Part shown: in pieces, positions 45,346 to 54,496 of the stretch
How the letters are laid out: each line of letters begins with the position of its first letter
How positions within the stretch are numbered: position 1 is the stretch's first letter
Assembly: GCA_964462945.1 (NCBI GenBank)
Contig: CAYWZW010000010.1
Span: forward strand, 34,851-98,850
Direction of reading: 5' to 3'
Source: GCA-020343675 sp964462945
GTDB lineage: Bacteria; Planctomycetota; Phycisphaerae; Sedimentisphaerales; Anaerobacaceae
Length of the DNA: 64,000 nt
The notes under the pieces: model-generated
Databases searched by the model: none
Told to the model about the DNA's origin: nothing
The model's input: the letters and a program-made list of their open reading frames with translations, nothing else
Program-made: the position numbers and the translations under genes

Positions 45346-46590
45346 TTATACAAAACACCGTTCATATACCAAAGGCTTTTTTATCTGAATGGCAGGCTCT
45401 ATCTCTGGATCCTCAAATGATCTTCCATTACAATAATCACACCCATCCAAACATTCCGTATCCAAAAGATATGCCCGTATCTTCTTTTTCAATTTCAATA
45501 TGTCTTTTTCCTCCCAAGACTCACGAAACAAATCAATATAATCTGATGCGCACTCAGGAACCGCTTGAAGACGATAAGCATTGCCAACAAAAGGGCAGCG
45601 ATATAATCGCCCAGACAACAACGTAACGGTATTCTTTGCGCAGCAATTCCGAAAGATTTCTTTTTGCTGTTCAAGACTGCGGCCATGTTTTACAATTTTT
45701 GAGCAATCGGTCCACCCCTTTGCTTTCCGTGCATAGAAAGCAATATTGTTTTCTTTTAGAATATCAATCAACACCGCAAGGTTCCGTGAGAGCGTACCAT
45801 AATCCGTAATCATAAACAGTGCTTTACCACTCTGCAGCAACGGAATCTCATTTGCCTTCGGAACAAGCGTTCCATTCGTATATACAACAACCTTTTTGAC
45901 TTTAGGCTCATCAATGAGCCGTTTCATCACAACATAAAAATCTTTACTCATCAAAGGCTCGCCGCCGATAACACGGAATTCGTTGACCGCATCAACTACA
46001 GTACAAAACCGGTCAATCGAACGCATAATCTCATCCAGGCTGCAATCCCGCGGCCGTTCATAGTATTGCATCAAATTTGAGCAATCGCGGCATTTTAATG
46101 AACAACGCTCTGTAATCACGATATCCACACTTCTCAAGAATAAGCGGTCTGGAACCAGAAAACTATCATGACACAAAAGACAGGTATCAACCGCATACTC
46201 AACAAACTCCATCGGAGCGCTATATGCATGTTGATAGATGCCAAAATTACGCAACAGAATACTGCCCGGATACCATTGAGAAATTCCTAAAGACTGCAAT
46301 TGGTTAATAACATCCTTAATATCCGCGGCTGATATGAGAACAATCACGTTAGAGAATTCCTTCTTCAAATCAGGGGCATGACGCACAGGAATGCCGCACT
46401 TCAGAGCCCTGGTCTTATTAACATTATTATCGTAAAAACAGTCCACATGGATTTCATGCTCTTGGCACGCGTATAATAACACTTCCCCGACAATGCCTGC
46501 TCCAAAAATGACAACATGATTTCCAGCATCCTTTATTTTTTTAATATCATTTTGATAGTAGGTACATTCCATAAGGTCATTTTTTTCCAT
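45346..46590 (-). CDS. Rossmann-like domain fused to radical SAM protein
   Basis: A 414-residue fusion. Residues 20-125 form a Rossmann-like unit (VVIFGAGIVGEVLLYAC, DCFYDNNVNKT, VIVLISAA) similar to the sugar-nucleotide or cofactor-binding unit of PglD-like proteins. Residues 150-400 are a radical SAM domain with CSLKCRDC (CX3CX2C) and VIGGEPLMS; later Cys residues (FRNCCAKN, YRCPFVGN, DGCDYCNG) suggest an auxiliary cluster. It overlaps the upstream GT2 gene by 14 bases, so translation is probably coupled. Function unknown; the shared Rossmann-like domain links it to three other proteins in this locus. Confidence 0.83.
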   Translation of the reverse strand: MEKNDLMECTYYQNDIKKIKDAGNHVVIFGAGIVGEVLLYACQEHEIHVDCFYDNNVNKTRALKCGIPVRHAPDLKKEFSNVIVLISAADIKDVINQLQSLGISQWYPGSILLRNFGIYQHAYSAPMEFVEYAVDTCLLCHDSFLVPDRLFLRSVDIVITERCSLKCRDCSNLMQYYERPRDCSLDEIMRSIDRFCTVVDAVNEFRVIGGEPLMSKDFYVVMKRLIDEPKVKKVVVYTNGTLVPKANEIPLLQSGKALFMITDYGTLSRNLAVLIDILKENNIAFYARKAKGWTDCSKIVKHGRSLEQQKEIFRNCCAKNTVTLLSGRLYRCPFVGNAYRLQAVPECASDYIDLFRESWEEKDILKLKKKIRAYLLDTECLDGCDYCNGRSFEDPEIEPAIQIKKPLVYERCFV

Positions 46591-47650
46591 AACGTTTACG
46601 GGCCTTATATTGACAAACCAGCATGATCAATCGTGCAAGCTTCAGTTTCAATAGAATCGGAAGAACTCGGCTATCCCCTTTTGAAGGAGTATAAAATGGA
46701 ACATGTCCGGCGAGTTCTGGATCATGAACCAAGCTTTTAATGAAATGCCGGATCGTGGCTGTATTTTCTCTGTTGATTTGACCGCAGGTGCGAACTAATT
46801 GAATAATTGTATAACACGTGTACGCGTGTCCCACCTCACGCTTCACATCAATACCCGCATTGCAACCTGCAAGAAACTCAGCAGCACGGGCCATCGCCTT
46901 TCGATATCCGAATAAACTTTCCGGGTCACAACGAATCTTCAAACTGGCTGATGTATAATTGTCATGGACCAAATGATTGTATAAAGGCCTTTTGAGAAAA
47001 AACATCCTGTCCGTATATTTCAAATATTCAAAATTGAATGTCACATCCTCAAAAGTATGCAATCGCTCATCAAAAACAATATGATGTTCTTTAATGATTA
47101 CTGCCTTGAACAATCTCCCCCACGAATAGGTAAACAGTGGGTGTTTGTTCGGTTTTTTCAGGTAGCTTCGCGTATAGTCAATAATATCCTGTTTTGTTAA
47201 AAGCCGGCTGTCCGGAAAAGCACCATCATGATCAATTCCCGTATGATCGTAACGGAACTTATGAAAGTCCCCAACCACCATATCAACCCCATACTGCCTA
47301 TAATACGACACCAGTTCGTTGACCGCCTCCTTATCGATAAAATCATCCGCATCAAGAAAAAAGATCAGTGATCCCTCTGACTCCCTAATCGCAATATTCC
47401 TTGCAGCCGCCGGACCATTATTCTTTGTATGTATGACTCTTATTCGCTTATCACGAGCTGCATACGCATCACATATTTCACCAGTGTTGTCCGTTGAACC
47501 ATCGTCAACAAGTATGATTTCAATGTTCTTATAACTTTGATTAATGATACTCTCGACGCACTCATGAAGATATTTCTCGCCATTATATACAGGAACTATA
47601 ACACTTACCAAGTCTGCAACACATGCCTGAAGATTAGATACTGCTTCCAC
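46577..47650 (-). CDS. Glycosyltransferase family 2
   Basis: A 357-residue GT-A enzyme: VSVIVPVYNGEKYLHECVES, ILVDDGSTDNTGEICD, FLDADDFID (DXD). The C-terminal region has FDERLHTFEDVTFNFEY, the acidic catalytic-base region seen in capsular GT2 enzymes. The GTG at 47650 was chosen because GGAG lies six bases before it; a TTG four codons earlier has no ribosome binding site. It is in a run with the two radical SAM genes downstream. Confidence 0.88.
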   Translation of the reverse strand: MEAVSNLQACVADLVSVIVPVYNGEKYLHECVESIINQSYKNIEIILVDDGSTDNTGEICDAYAARDKRIRVIHTKNNGPAAARNIAIRESEGSLIFFLDADDFIDKEAVNELVSYYRQYGVDMVVGDFHKFRYDHTGIDHDGAFPDSRLLTKQDIIDYTRSYLKKPNKHPLFTYSWGRLFKAVIIKEHHIVFDERLHTFEDVTFNFEYLKYTDRMFFLKRPLYNHLVHDNYTSASLKIRCDPESLFGYRKAMARAAEFLAGCNAGIDVKREVGHAYTCYTIIQLVRTCGQINRENTATIRHFIKSLVHDPELAGHVPFYTPSKGDSRVLPILLKLKLARLIMLVCQYKARKRYGKK

Positions 47651-47698
47651 TTTCCGCTCCAATTAGTAAGCACGGATTATCTTAAATACTTACATTGT

Positions 47699-49579
47699 TT
47701 AAATTGAACTACTCTTTACAACTGTGTCGAAATAATCAGGATTTGTAAGTTCACAAACGTCAATGATTCTTTCCACATTCTTATAGTTTTCCTTTATACG
47801 TTCTGTTATCTCATTAATATACGCTGGAATAGGCACAATAATTACCTTTATATTTTCCTTAGTTATGACGTCTGGCGATTTAATTTGCTTACCATATAAA
47901 TCCATTTTTCTCTTTAACTCAGAAATCTCAACCGGGTATACATTTGGACCTTTCAAGATGGTAGATCTCTTAAATAAATTGGCGGCATGATAATTAATAC
48001 CCCATACTGCAATATTGCTGTATCTCTTCAAAAGATGAGCTATATTATTTTCTATGCTCGTCAGGATCTCGTCAGGCAACAACACGTTATATCTCTGGCT
48101 GCAATTTTTACATGCGAGAAAACTTGATGAGAAAAGCTTTATGCCCTCCCAATTACTTTTCTCGTTACAGACACTACAAGTCCCCGTTATATTTATTCGT
48201 GCTGTTTTGTAGTCAATTATTTTAGCTTTAATCTGTGAAAGGGTCTTGGTCAGGGTCATCGGAGCCTCCATTATTTCCCTCACGACTAAAGAATATTCCT
48301 TATCCGTAAGCTTCGATACATTTATTTGAGGACATCCCTCCTTCAAGAACTGAACAGCATCTTTTATGATCCCTTTTTCACATGCATATTTATAAAGATA
48401 CGAGCCTGGATAAACTGTAATAAGATTCAATGTTACTTTATATTCAGAATGTTCACGCCACCATTTTAGTGTATTACTCGCCGTTTCCCACGTCTCTTCA
48501 ACATCTCCAAAGATAAATGCTCCATCCAAAGTAATACCGGAGGCATAAACGAGCTTTAATGTGCGCTCAATTTCTTCAACAGTAGTACCTTTTCGCATAC
48601 TCTTCAATATGCGGTTATCAGCGCTTTCCAGACCAAATGACATCATTTCACATCCGCCATCTTTTAGGACAGCCAGCAGCTCAGGGGTTATATCATCAAC
48701 TCTGAATTGTGCCCACCATTGAATATTGTACTTCTTTATTCTTTCACAAAATTCTTTAACACGTTCTATCTTTCGAGCAAAAAGCTCGTCCGCCATACAT
48801 ATAAATTCAAAATTGTATCGTGAAACCATGTAATCAAGCTCGGCAAAAAAGCTATCCATGGATCTTTGACGATATACTTTGCCCGTGCTATGAAAACAAA
48901 ACGTGCAATTAAATGGGCATGAGCGACTCGATAACATGAAAACAGTCTTGTGCCTATTCAAACCGCTTATTCCCGGTGGCGAATTTTCCAAATATTTATC
49001 GAGATCAAACCCGCTATAATCCGGCCATGGGATAGAATCAATGTTTTTCATTTCCATGCGCGGCTTGGTCATTATATAAGAATCGCCCCTTTTAAAGATT
49101 ATCCCATCTATCTCCGAGAATCTTCTGCTGCTCTCGAGTGACTTGCACAATTCAGTAATTGTTGTCTCGCCTTCGCCAATTACGCCGAAATCCGCATATT
49201 CAAGGGCTATCATTGCAGGTTTAGGATCACCGCTTATAATACCGCCTCCAACGATCGTAAGGATCTCACAATTGACCTGTTTTGCGGCTTCTATCACTTG
49301 TTTAACCATATTATATTGAAATGATAAGCCACCCGTCGCAATAACATCTATTTTGTTCTTTTCAATTTCATTCTTGATAATTTCATAAACCGCTCCATTA
49401 TGATGATTTAAATTTATTGTTGTGACGTTGTAACCAGCGGCTTTCATACTTGATGATATATATGCAATACCGAGAGGAAAAGAATATCCATCCCCGATAT
49501 TTTGGAGTAACCTGGGCATAACCAATAAATAATTGAGTTTCTTAGTATTTGTTGGAGAGAGTTTGTTATTTTGTATCAT
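47699..49579 (-). CDS. B12-binding-domain radical SAM protein, copy 2 of a tandem pair
   Basis: A 626-residue protein in four parts. An N-terminal cobalamin-binding-like Rossmann domain (YLLVMPRLLQ, IATGGLSFQYN, TIVGGGIISGDP) lacks a clear DXHXXG motif. The radical SAM core has CPFNCTFC. A zinc-ribbon-like segment with two CXXC pairs (CSVC, CKNC) lies at about residues 485-525. The C-terminal unit (about 530-615) starts IAVWGINYHAANLF and ends near VERIIDVCEL, like the accessory domain of deoxysugar C-methyltransferases. The neighbour at 49778-51616 has the same plan and close similarity: 41 of the first 55 aligned residues agree. Substrate unknown; sugar methylation or rearrangement is possible. 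Confidence 0.85.
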   Translation of the reverse strand: MIQNNKLSPTNTKKLNYLLVMPRLLQNIGDGYSFPLGIAYISSSMKAAGYNVTTINLNHHNGAVYEIIKNEIEKNKIDVIATGGLSFQYNMVKQVIEAAKQVNCEILTIVGGGIISGDPKPAMIALEYADFGVIGEGETTITELCKSLESSRRFSEIDGIIFKRGDSYIMTKPRMEMKNIDSIPWPDYSGFDLDKYLENSPPGISGLNRHKTVFMLSSRSCPFNCTFCFHSTGKVYRQRSMDSFFAELDYMVSRYNFEFICMADELFARKIERVKEFCERIKKYNIQWWAQFRVDDITPELLAVLKDGGCEMMSFGLESADNRILKSMRKGTTVEEIERTLKLVYASGITLDGAFIFGDVEETWETASNTLKWWREHSEYKVTLNLITVYPGSYLYKYACEKGIIKDAVQFLKEGCPQINVSKLTDKEYSLVVREIMEAPMTLTKTLSQIKAKIIDYKTARINITGTCSVCNEKSNWEGIKLFSSSFLACKNCSQRYNVLLPDEILTSIENNIAHLLKRYSNIAVWGINYHAANLFKRSTILKGPNVYPVEISELKRKMDLYGKQIKSPDVITKENIKVIIVPIPAYINEITERIKENYKNVERIIDVCELTNPDYFDTVVKSSSI

Positions 49580-49777
49580 ATCGCTTACTTTCTCCCAAAA
49601 TTGTTTTGAATTGTTACCGCTATTTCAGGTGCTCCGATACTTCACCTAAAAATGCCTCTCGGTCTCCAGTTAGTTATTAATAATGGGGCACCGTCTAATC
49701 TTAATTTCATCCCTTTTGTGCCGACTCGTCAGCATACGGGGTTTCATAGTGCAATGTTACAGACACATTTCGCCATT

Positions 49778-51616
49778 TCACAGTGGGACTACCGGATCGA
49801 AATCCACTAGTCGGCAAATGTCGATTATTTCCATTACGTTCGGATGGTTTTCCTTGACTTGACAGGAAATCTGGCCGTAATGCGACGGAACAGAAACTAC
49901 CACGGCTCGAATCTCCTCTTCGTCCAAGATGGTAGGAGCATAGATTTTCTTGCCATAAAGTTCCGTCTTCCTCTTGCTCTGGGAAATGTCCAGCGGGAAC
50001 ACATTCGAATCGTGAAGCATCCTTGAGTGCCTGAATAGGTCCATGATTGTGAGGGTCATCCCCCAAATAGCGACCTTGCCGTATTTCTCCACCAGTACAG
50101 CGACATTCTTATCTATGTTTTCTCGAAGTGGGATCGGGCATGGAATATCGTATTTCTGCCCACATTCGATACAGTAAATGTAGTCGTTGGCGAACAGCTT
50201 GATATTTTCCCAAGTATTCTTTTGCGAACAATTAGAACAAACACCCGATATCGTTGCCCGTCCCATCTTCGGATCTACCCATAGCAGTTCGATTGAATCT
50301 ATCGACTTCATTAAACTCTGGGCTTCAGAGATATAGCGGACAATTTCTGAAAATTCCGCATCGCTCAGCTTTGAAATATTGACTTGGGGGCAGCCGTCTT
50401 TAAGATATTTCACCCGATCCTTGATCATTCCATTCTGGCATGCATATTTGTAAATGTAGGAACCCGGAAATGGCTTGATCAACGTCAAATGAATATTGTA
50501 TTGAGAATGTTCTCGCCACCATTTTAAGGTATTGTGCGCGGTTTCAAATGTTTCTTCAACGTCGCCAAATATGAAACAGCCGTAACTGGCAATTCCAGAT
50601 TCATACACCATCTTGAGGACGCTCTCAATCTGTTCGACAGTGATGCCCTTGCGCATGCTTTTGAGAATCCGGTTATCCGCACTTTCTAAGCCAAAGAACA
50701 TGACATCAAGACCACTATCTTTCAGAATCGCAAGAAGCTCGGGCTTGATCTTATCGATTCTGAAGTCCGCATACCAGGAGATCTGATATTTTTTGATGCG
50801 ATCACAGAATTCTTTTGCGCGGCCAAGATCGGGCACAAACAGCTCATCAGCCATAGAAATGTATTTGATGTTGTAGCGAGAAACCAAGTAATCTAGTTCG
50901 GCAAAAAAATCGTCGATTGATCTCCGGCGATATTTTTTGCCAATCGTATGACAGCAAAAGGTACAATTGAAAGGACAAGAGCGACTTCCCAACATACAGA
51001 TCATTCGGCTTTTGCTCACTCCAGCGAAATGTGCCGGCGGAACCTCAAGATATTTTTCAATATCAAATCCCTCATAGTCCGGCCAGGGGATCGTATCAAT
51101 GTTTTCGATGTCTTTGCGCCGATTCGTCTTTATGTAGCTGGAACCATCTTTGAAGATGAGTCCATCCACCTTTGAAAAATCTCCACCATTTTCCAAAGCG
51201 CTAGCAAGTTCGCACATGGTCGTCTCGCCCTCACCGATTACACCAAAATCAGCCAGCTCCAACGCTTCTATAGCCGTTTCCGGGTCGGCGGAAATAAGTC
51301 CGCCACCCACCACGATCGTAATATTGCTATTGACTCTTTTGGCCGACTCAATGACATTCTTGACAAGATGAAACTGAGGCGAAAGCCCCCCAGTCGCAAC
51401 CACGTGGATATTATTGTCCTTCATCGTGCTTTTGATAATCTCAAAAACATCACCCTCTCTATGATTCAAATTCAGCGTAACGACATTGAATCCAGCCTTT
51501 TTCATGCTCGAAGAGACATAGGCAATACCAAGAGGAAAAACATACCCGTCACCAACGCTCTGTATCAGTCGCGGCATGACGAGAAGAAAATTGAGCTTAT
51601 CCGCATTCATGTTCAT
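49778..51616 (-). CDS. B12-binding-domain radical SAM protein, copy 1 of a tandem pair
   Basis: A 612-residue paralogue of the next gene with the same domain order: cobalamin-binding-like domain (FLLVMPRLIQ, VATGGLSPQFH), radical SAM core with CPFNCTFC and the MADELF segment, zinc-ribbon-like CXXC pairs (CSNC, CIEC), and the Rossmann-like C-terminus (VAIWGMTLTIMDLF, EIIDICRL). AGGGGAAAATT precedes the ATG. A 330-base gap separates it from the upstream methyltransferase gene. The two copies are separated by 198 bases with no gene, which points to a past tandem duplication. Confidence 0.85.
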   Translation of the reverse strand: MNMNADKLNFLLVMPRLIQSVGDGYVFPLGIAYVSSSMKKAGFNVVTLNLNHREGDVFEIIKSTMKDNNIHVVATGGLSPQFHLVKNVIESAKRVNSNITIVVGGGLISADPETAIEALELADFGVIGEGETTMCELASALENGGDFSKVDGLIFKDGSSYIKTNRRKDIENIDTIPWPDYEGFDIEKYLEVPPAHFAGVSKSRMICMLGSRSCPFNCTFCCHTIGKKYRRRSIDDFFAELDYLVSRYNIKYISMADELFVPDLGRAKEFCDRIKKYQISWYADFRIDKIKPELLAILKDSGLDVMFFGLESADNRILKSMRKGITVEQIESVLKMVYESGIASYGCFIFGDVEETFETAHNTLKWWREHSQYNIHLTLIKPFPGSYIYKYACQNGMIKDRVKYLKDGCPQVNISKLSDAEFSEIVRYISEAQSLMKSIDSIELLWVDPKMGRATISGVCSNCSQKNTWENIKLFANDYIYCIECGQKYDIPCPIPLRENIDKNVAVLVEKYGKVAIWGMTLTIMDLFRHSRMLHDSNVFPLDISQSKRKTELYGKKIYAPTILDEEEIRAVVVSVPSHYGQISCQVKENHPNVMEIIDICRLVDFDPVVPL

Positions 51617-51946
51617 AATTTTCCCCTAATTATGACAAGCCTAATGAAGAAAACCCTATGCTGAAAATTCCGTTATCCTGTCAAAATGTCCCGAAGTTTT
51701 CAAATGAATCTCCGGCACATCCCATGAACAGCGATCAAGTCGTTAGGACACTTGCTGTGCCAGGCCCATTCTCCCGATTCTGCAATCCCTTTTTCATACC
51801 TGAGATTGTCATCAAGCGAACTAATTAATGATCATTCATATACCAACGAAATGGAGCGGGCGCGGTTTTTTATTGAAGGGAGTATAACTTCCTGGATTAC
51901 TAAAGGAGTTTCATTGTAATTGACATATCTTTGCCCGTTTGGTTTT
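51617..51946. other. 330-base gap, possible gene remnant
   Basis: The minus strand between the C-methyltransferase stop and the first B12-radical SAM gene has one frame of about 45 codons (roughly 51700-51835) reading DDNLRYEKGIAESGEWAWHS and ending CRRFI. It looks protein-like but has no usual start codon. It could be a decayed gene end or chance. A perfect 10-base palindrome AATGATCATT lies at 51827-51836. No terminator or clear promoter was recognised. Confidence 0.3.
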
Positions 51947-53083
51947 TTAAACCATTTCCAATCCAAAATCTCTCAATATAGAAATATTCATATTTTTGTC
52001 ATACTTCTGCCGTATAATTTTTGCTACTTCATCGGAGTAACTGGCCGCCATAACAATAATGGCATCTACAGGGTCTGATTCAAGTGCGTCAGGAGAAACA
52101 ATGCGAACATGTGTGGCAGGCGTATATTTACCCTGCTTGAATGTTGCGGAGTCAACAACATATTTGATTCGACCGGCAATATCGGTCAAGGCAATAACGG
52201 CCAATGCCTGATGCCCAGCACCCCAGATTGCTATCTTTTTGCCCTTAAAACGAGAAACGTATTCTTCCATTTCACTTTTAAGGCGCGCTTGATGTTTATA
52301 AAAATGCGATATGTCCAACTCTTTCCTTTTCTTTACAATGGCAGAAATTATGTAGTCGTGCCACTCTTCGTTACAGTCAATAATGTCAAAACCGTTTAGC
52401 CTTAATGTTGTATTTAAAGTTTCCCTGGTAAAATAAAGCAGATGATCGCTTATAAATTCAGAGAAAAGTTTCTTTCGCAAAATCATGTCAAAATTCGGCA
52501 CCTCGACAAGCCCTGCAGCGTCATCTGTCAAATTATTATATATTCCTCTGAGAGTTGAATTTGGCTCAGGCAGGTGCTCCAGGAAATTCAAGATAAAAAA
52601 GGCATCAAACGGGGCATGGTCCAACCTGTACTTGCTGCTTTCAATGAATCCTCGTGAAACCTTCAGGCCATTCTTGACGCACCGCGTCGCCGATTCTTCC
52701 GAATGTTCCAGGCCATGGGCCTCTACGTCAAGCTGCTGCATAATGGACAGGAACTCTCCGCAGCCGCAGCCGATCTCAATGACTTTTTTCCCTTTGAGGC
52801 AGAATCTTTGTATGAAGCTGTTGAATTGTGCCATTCGGAAGTCTTTCATCTCTTTTGAGAAGGCAGCAGCGCGTATAACCTCCTTGTAATAAGGCACGGG
52901 GGCGTTGCTTAGCTGTACCAATCCACAGCCTGAACACTGATAAACGTCAAGATCGACTCCGTTATCGCTTTCAAGCGACTCTGTGTCCGGCAGGAATTGA
53001 GCTGCGGCGGGCATATTCTCGTATCGAAGCAAAGGTCCATCGACAAAACTATGGCCGCATACTCTACACGCATTTACCGGCAT
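51947..53083 (-). CDS. C-methyltransferase of deoxysugar type (NovU/TylCIII-like)
   Basis: A 378-residue SAM methyltransferase. The N-terminal zinc-binding domain has CRVCGHSF and CSGCGLVQ with YENMPAAAQFLP, the family mark of C-methyltransferases that act on NDP-4-keto-deoxysugars. The central SAM domain has VIEIGCGCGEFLSIM and LNFLEHLPEP. The C-terminal domain (about residues 270-375) starts IAIWGAGHQALAV. Placed directly after the RfbFGH and ThDP-enzyme block, it could methylate the CDP-4-keto-3,6-dideoxy sugar or its product. Nine bases separate it from the upstream Nudix gene. Confidence 0.88.
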   Translation of the reverse strand: MPVNACRVCGHSFVDGPLLRYENMPAAAQFLPDTESLESDNGVDLDVYQCSGCGLVQLSNAPVPYYKEVIRAAAFSKEMKDFRMAQFNSFIQRFCLKGKKVIEIGCGCGEFLSIMQQLDVEAHGLEHSEESATRCVKNGLKVSRGFIESSKYRLDHAPFDAFFILNFLEHLPEPNSTLRGIYNNLTDDAAGLVEVPNFDMILRKKLFSEFISDHLLYFTRETLNTTLRLNGFDIIDCNEEWHDYIISAIVKKRKELDISHFYKHQARLKSEMEEYVSRFKGKKIAIWGAGHQALAVIALTDIAGRIKYVVDSATFKQGKYTPATHVRIVSPDALESDPVDAIIVMAASYSDEVAKIIRQKYDKNMNISILRDFGLEMV

Positions 53084-53092
53084 AGAAATCCT

Positions 53093-53587
53093 TCACATGT
53101 GCTTCCTATATATTTCGTGATATTTGATCAGGTTCTCAGGACAAGCATCATGCCACATAAGGTAACCGGCATCCTTCTTCGATAAACCTACGTTCTCAGG
53201 AATATATTTGCCGGAGAGAAAGCATTTGTAGAGTATTGATATAAAGTGCCCCCTCGCCTCCAACTGGTCATCAATAATCTCATTGATTGCAATTGGAACA
53301 GGATCAAATTCAACTGCGGCGCCAATTTCTGTTTCAGCAACTTTCACCAGTCTCTCTTCCATACTTTCCTGGTACCGCACAATACCGCCGGGCACGTGCC
53401 ACCCCGTACCGGCAAATTGATCGTGCCTCCACGACAAAAGTACGCGCCCGCTTTCATCTTTAATAAGCAGATCAACATTCACCATCGGAGTGACCCGACT
53501 GATAAAGAGAAATAGCTCCTCAGGTAAACCGGTTGAAGGATTCATGATCTGCTTATCCAGGCATTCAATTGCTTCGTGAATATCCAT
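53093..53587 (-). CDS. Nudix hydrolase, GDP-mannose mannosyl hydrolase-like
   Basis: A 164-residue enzyme. TGWHVPGGIVRYQESMEE opens the Nudix box, but the canonical REXXEE part reads KVAETE, missing the first catalytic Glu. This is the same kind of change that marks the GDP-mannose mannosyl hydrolase (Gmm/WcaH) subgroup, which releases sugar from NDP-sugars by C-O cleavage. VNVDLLIKDESGRVLLSWR is the subgroup's N-terminal strand pair. In this block it may clear or process an NDP-sugar. It is packed tightly between the SDR and C-methyltransferase genes. Confidence 0.85.
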   Translation of the reverse strand: MDIHEAIECLDKQIMNPSTGLPEELFLFISRVTPMVNVDLLIKDESGRVLLSWRHDQFAGTGWHVPGGIVRYQESMEERLVKVAETEIGAAVEFDPVPIAINEIIDDQLEARGHFISILYKCFLSGKYIPENVGLSKKDAGYLMWHDACPENLIKYHEIYRKHM

Positions 53588-53610
53588 AAAGGCAAGCCGT
53601 AAGCATTTTG

Positions 53611-54480
53611 TCAGAGATTCAGATGAATTATGTGTTTATTTGAATCGTGCCAATCATACAGAGCTTTGATTGACTCACCAATGGCGCTGAACTTGAAACC
53701 ACCCAACTCATTCAAGAGTAATGAATTGTCACCGCTATATTCTCTGCCAAGGCCGTCTGTTCTGATTCGAATACCCACGTTCTTGCCTGAAACCTGAATA
53801 ATCTTCTCGGCGAGAGTATTGAAATCATAGACATCACCCGTACAGATGTTATACGCATGGTTTCGCGGTTTATTGTTAATGAACCATTTGACAATTCGTA
53901 CAAGATCATCAATATACAGATGGTCAAAAAGGGCATTTTGACTGATTCTTATGGGTAGGTCTAAGACGGCATGGCAGCAGGCATTGGGAATAAAACGCGT
54001 TCGCCAGTCATCATATTTGCCAAAAACACCGAAAAGCCTCAGATTATATATATTGTTGCTTAAGTACGCATACTTGGTCATGATGTATTTTGAAAAGCCA
54101 TATTGATCTGACGGGACATGTTGATCGAAATAGTCCTCCTTCATTTTGGGGGTCCAGTGTTCCCGGCTAAATTCAGCGCCCGACCCGAAATAGATCATTT
54201 TCTCGAAATAGTCATTACACCTGGCAAGATTGAAGAACATCTTCAAATTGTTTTCCAGGACCTTTGTGGGATCTTTGGTGGAATGTTTGGGGGCAGCATC
54301 GTAGGTGGCACTATGAATGATGACGTCAAATCGGTTGGTCTTTATGAACTCAAATACGTTTTCTGCCTCCAGAAGGTTTAGTTCCTGGCTATTTTGAGAT
54401 GATACACAGTATTCGGTAGAAAGCTGTTCAAACAAATTCCTGGCAATAAATCCGTTTCCTCCGGTAATCAATAGCTTCAT
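53611..54480 (-). CDS. NAD-dependent epimerase/dehydratase family protein (SDR)
   Basis: A 289-residue extended short-chain dehydrogenase. LLITGGNGFIARNLFEQL is the NAD-binding GxxGxxA-type loop, YGFSK gives the catalytic YXXXK, and FGSGAEF carries the conserved Ser region. By position after the ThDP enzyme it may reduce a keto group on a branched sugar, as YerF-type reductases do in yersiniose synthesis, but reductase and epimerase roles cannot be separated from sequence. The ATG was chosen over a TTG nine codons earlier, which would overlap the upstream gene; GGAAGG precedes it. Confidence 0.85.
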   Translation of the reverse strand: MKLLITGGNGFIARNLFEQLSTEYCVSSQNSQELNLLEAENVFEFIKTNRFDVIIHSATYDAAPKHSTKDPTKVLENNLKMFFNLARCNDYFEKMIYFGSGAEFSREHWTPKMKEDYFDQHVPSDQYGFSKYIMTKYAYLSNNIYNLRLFGVFGKYDDWRTRFIPNACCHAVLDLPIRISQNALFDHLYIDDLVRIVKWFINNKPRNHAYNICTGDVYDFNTLAEKIIQVSGKNVGIRIRTDGLGREYSGDNSLLLNELGGFKFSAIGESIKALYDWHDSNKHIIHLNL

Positions 54481-54496
54481 GCTTCTATGCCTTCCC

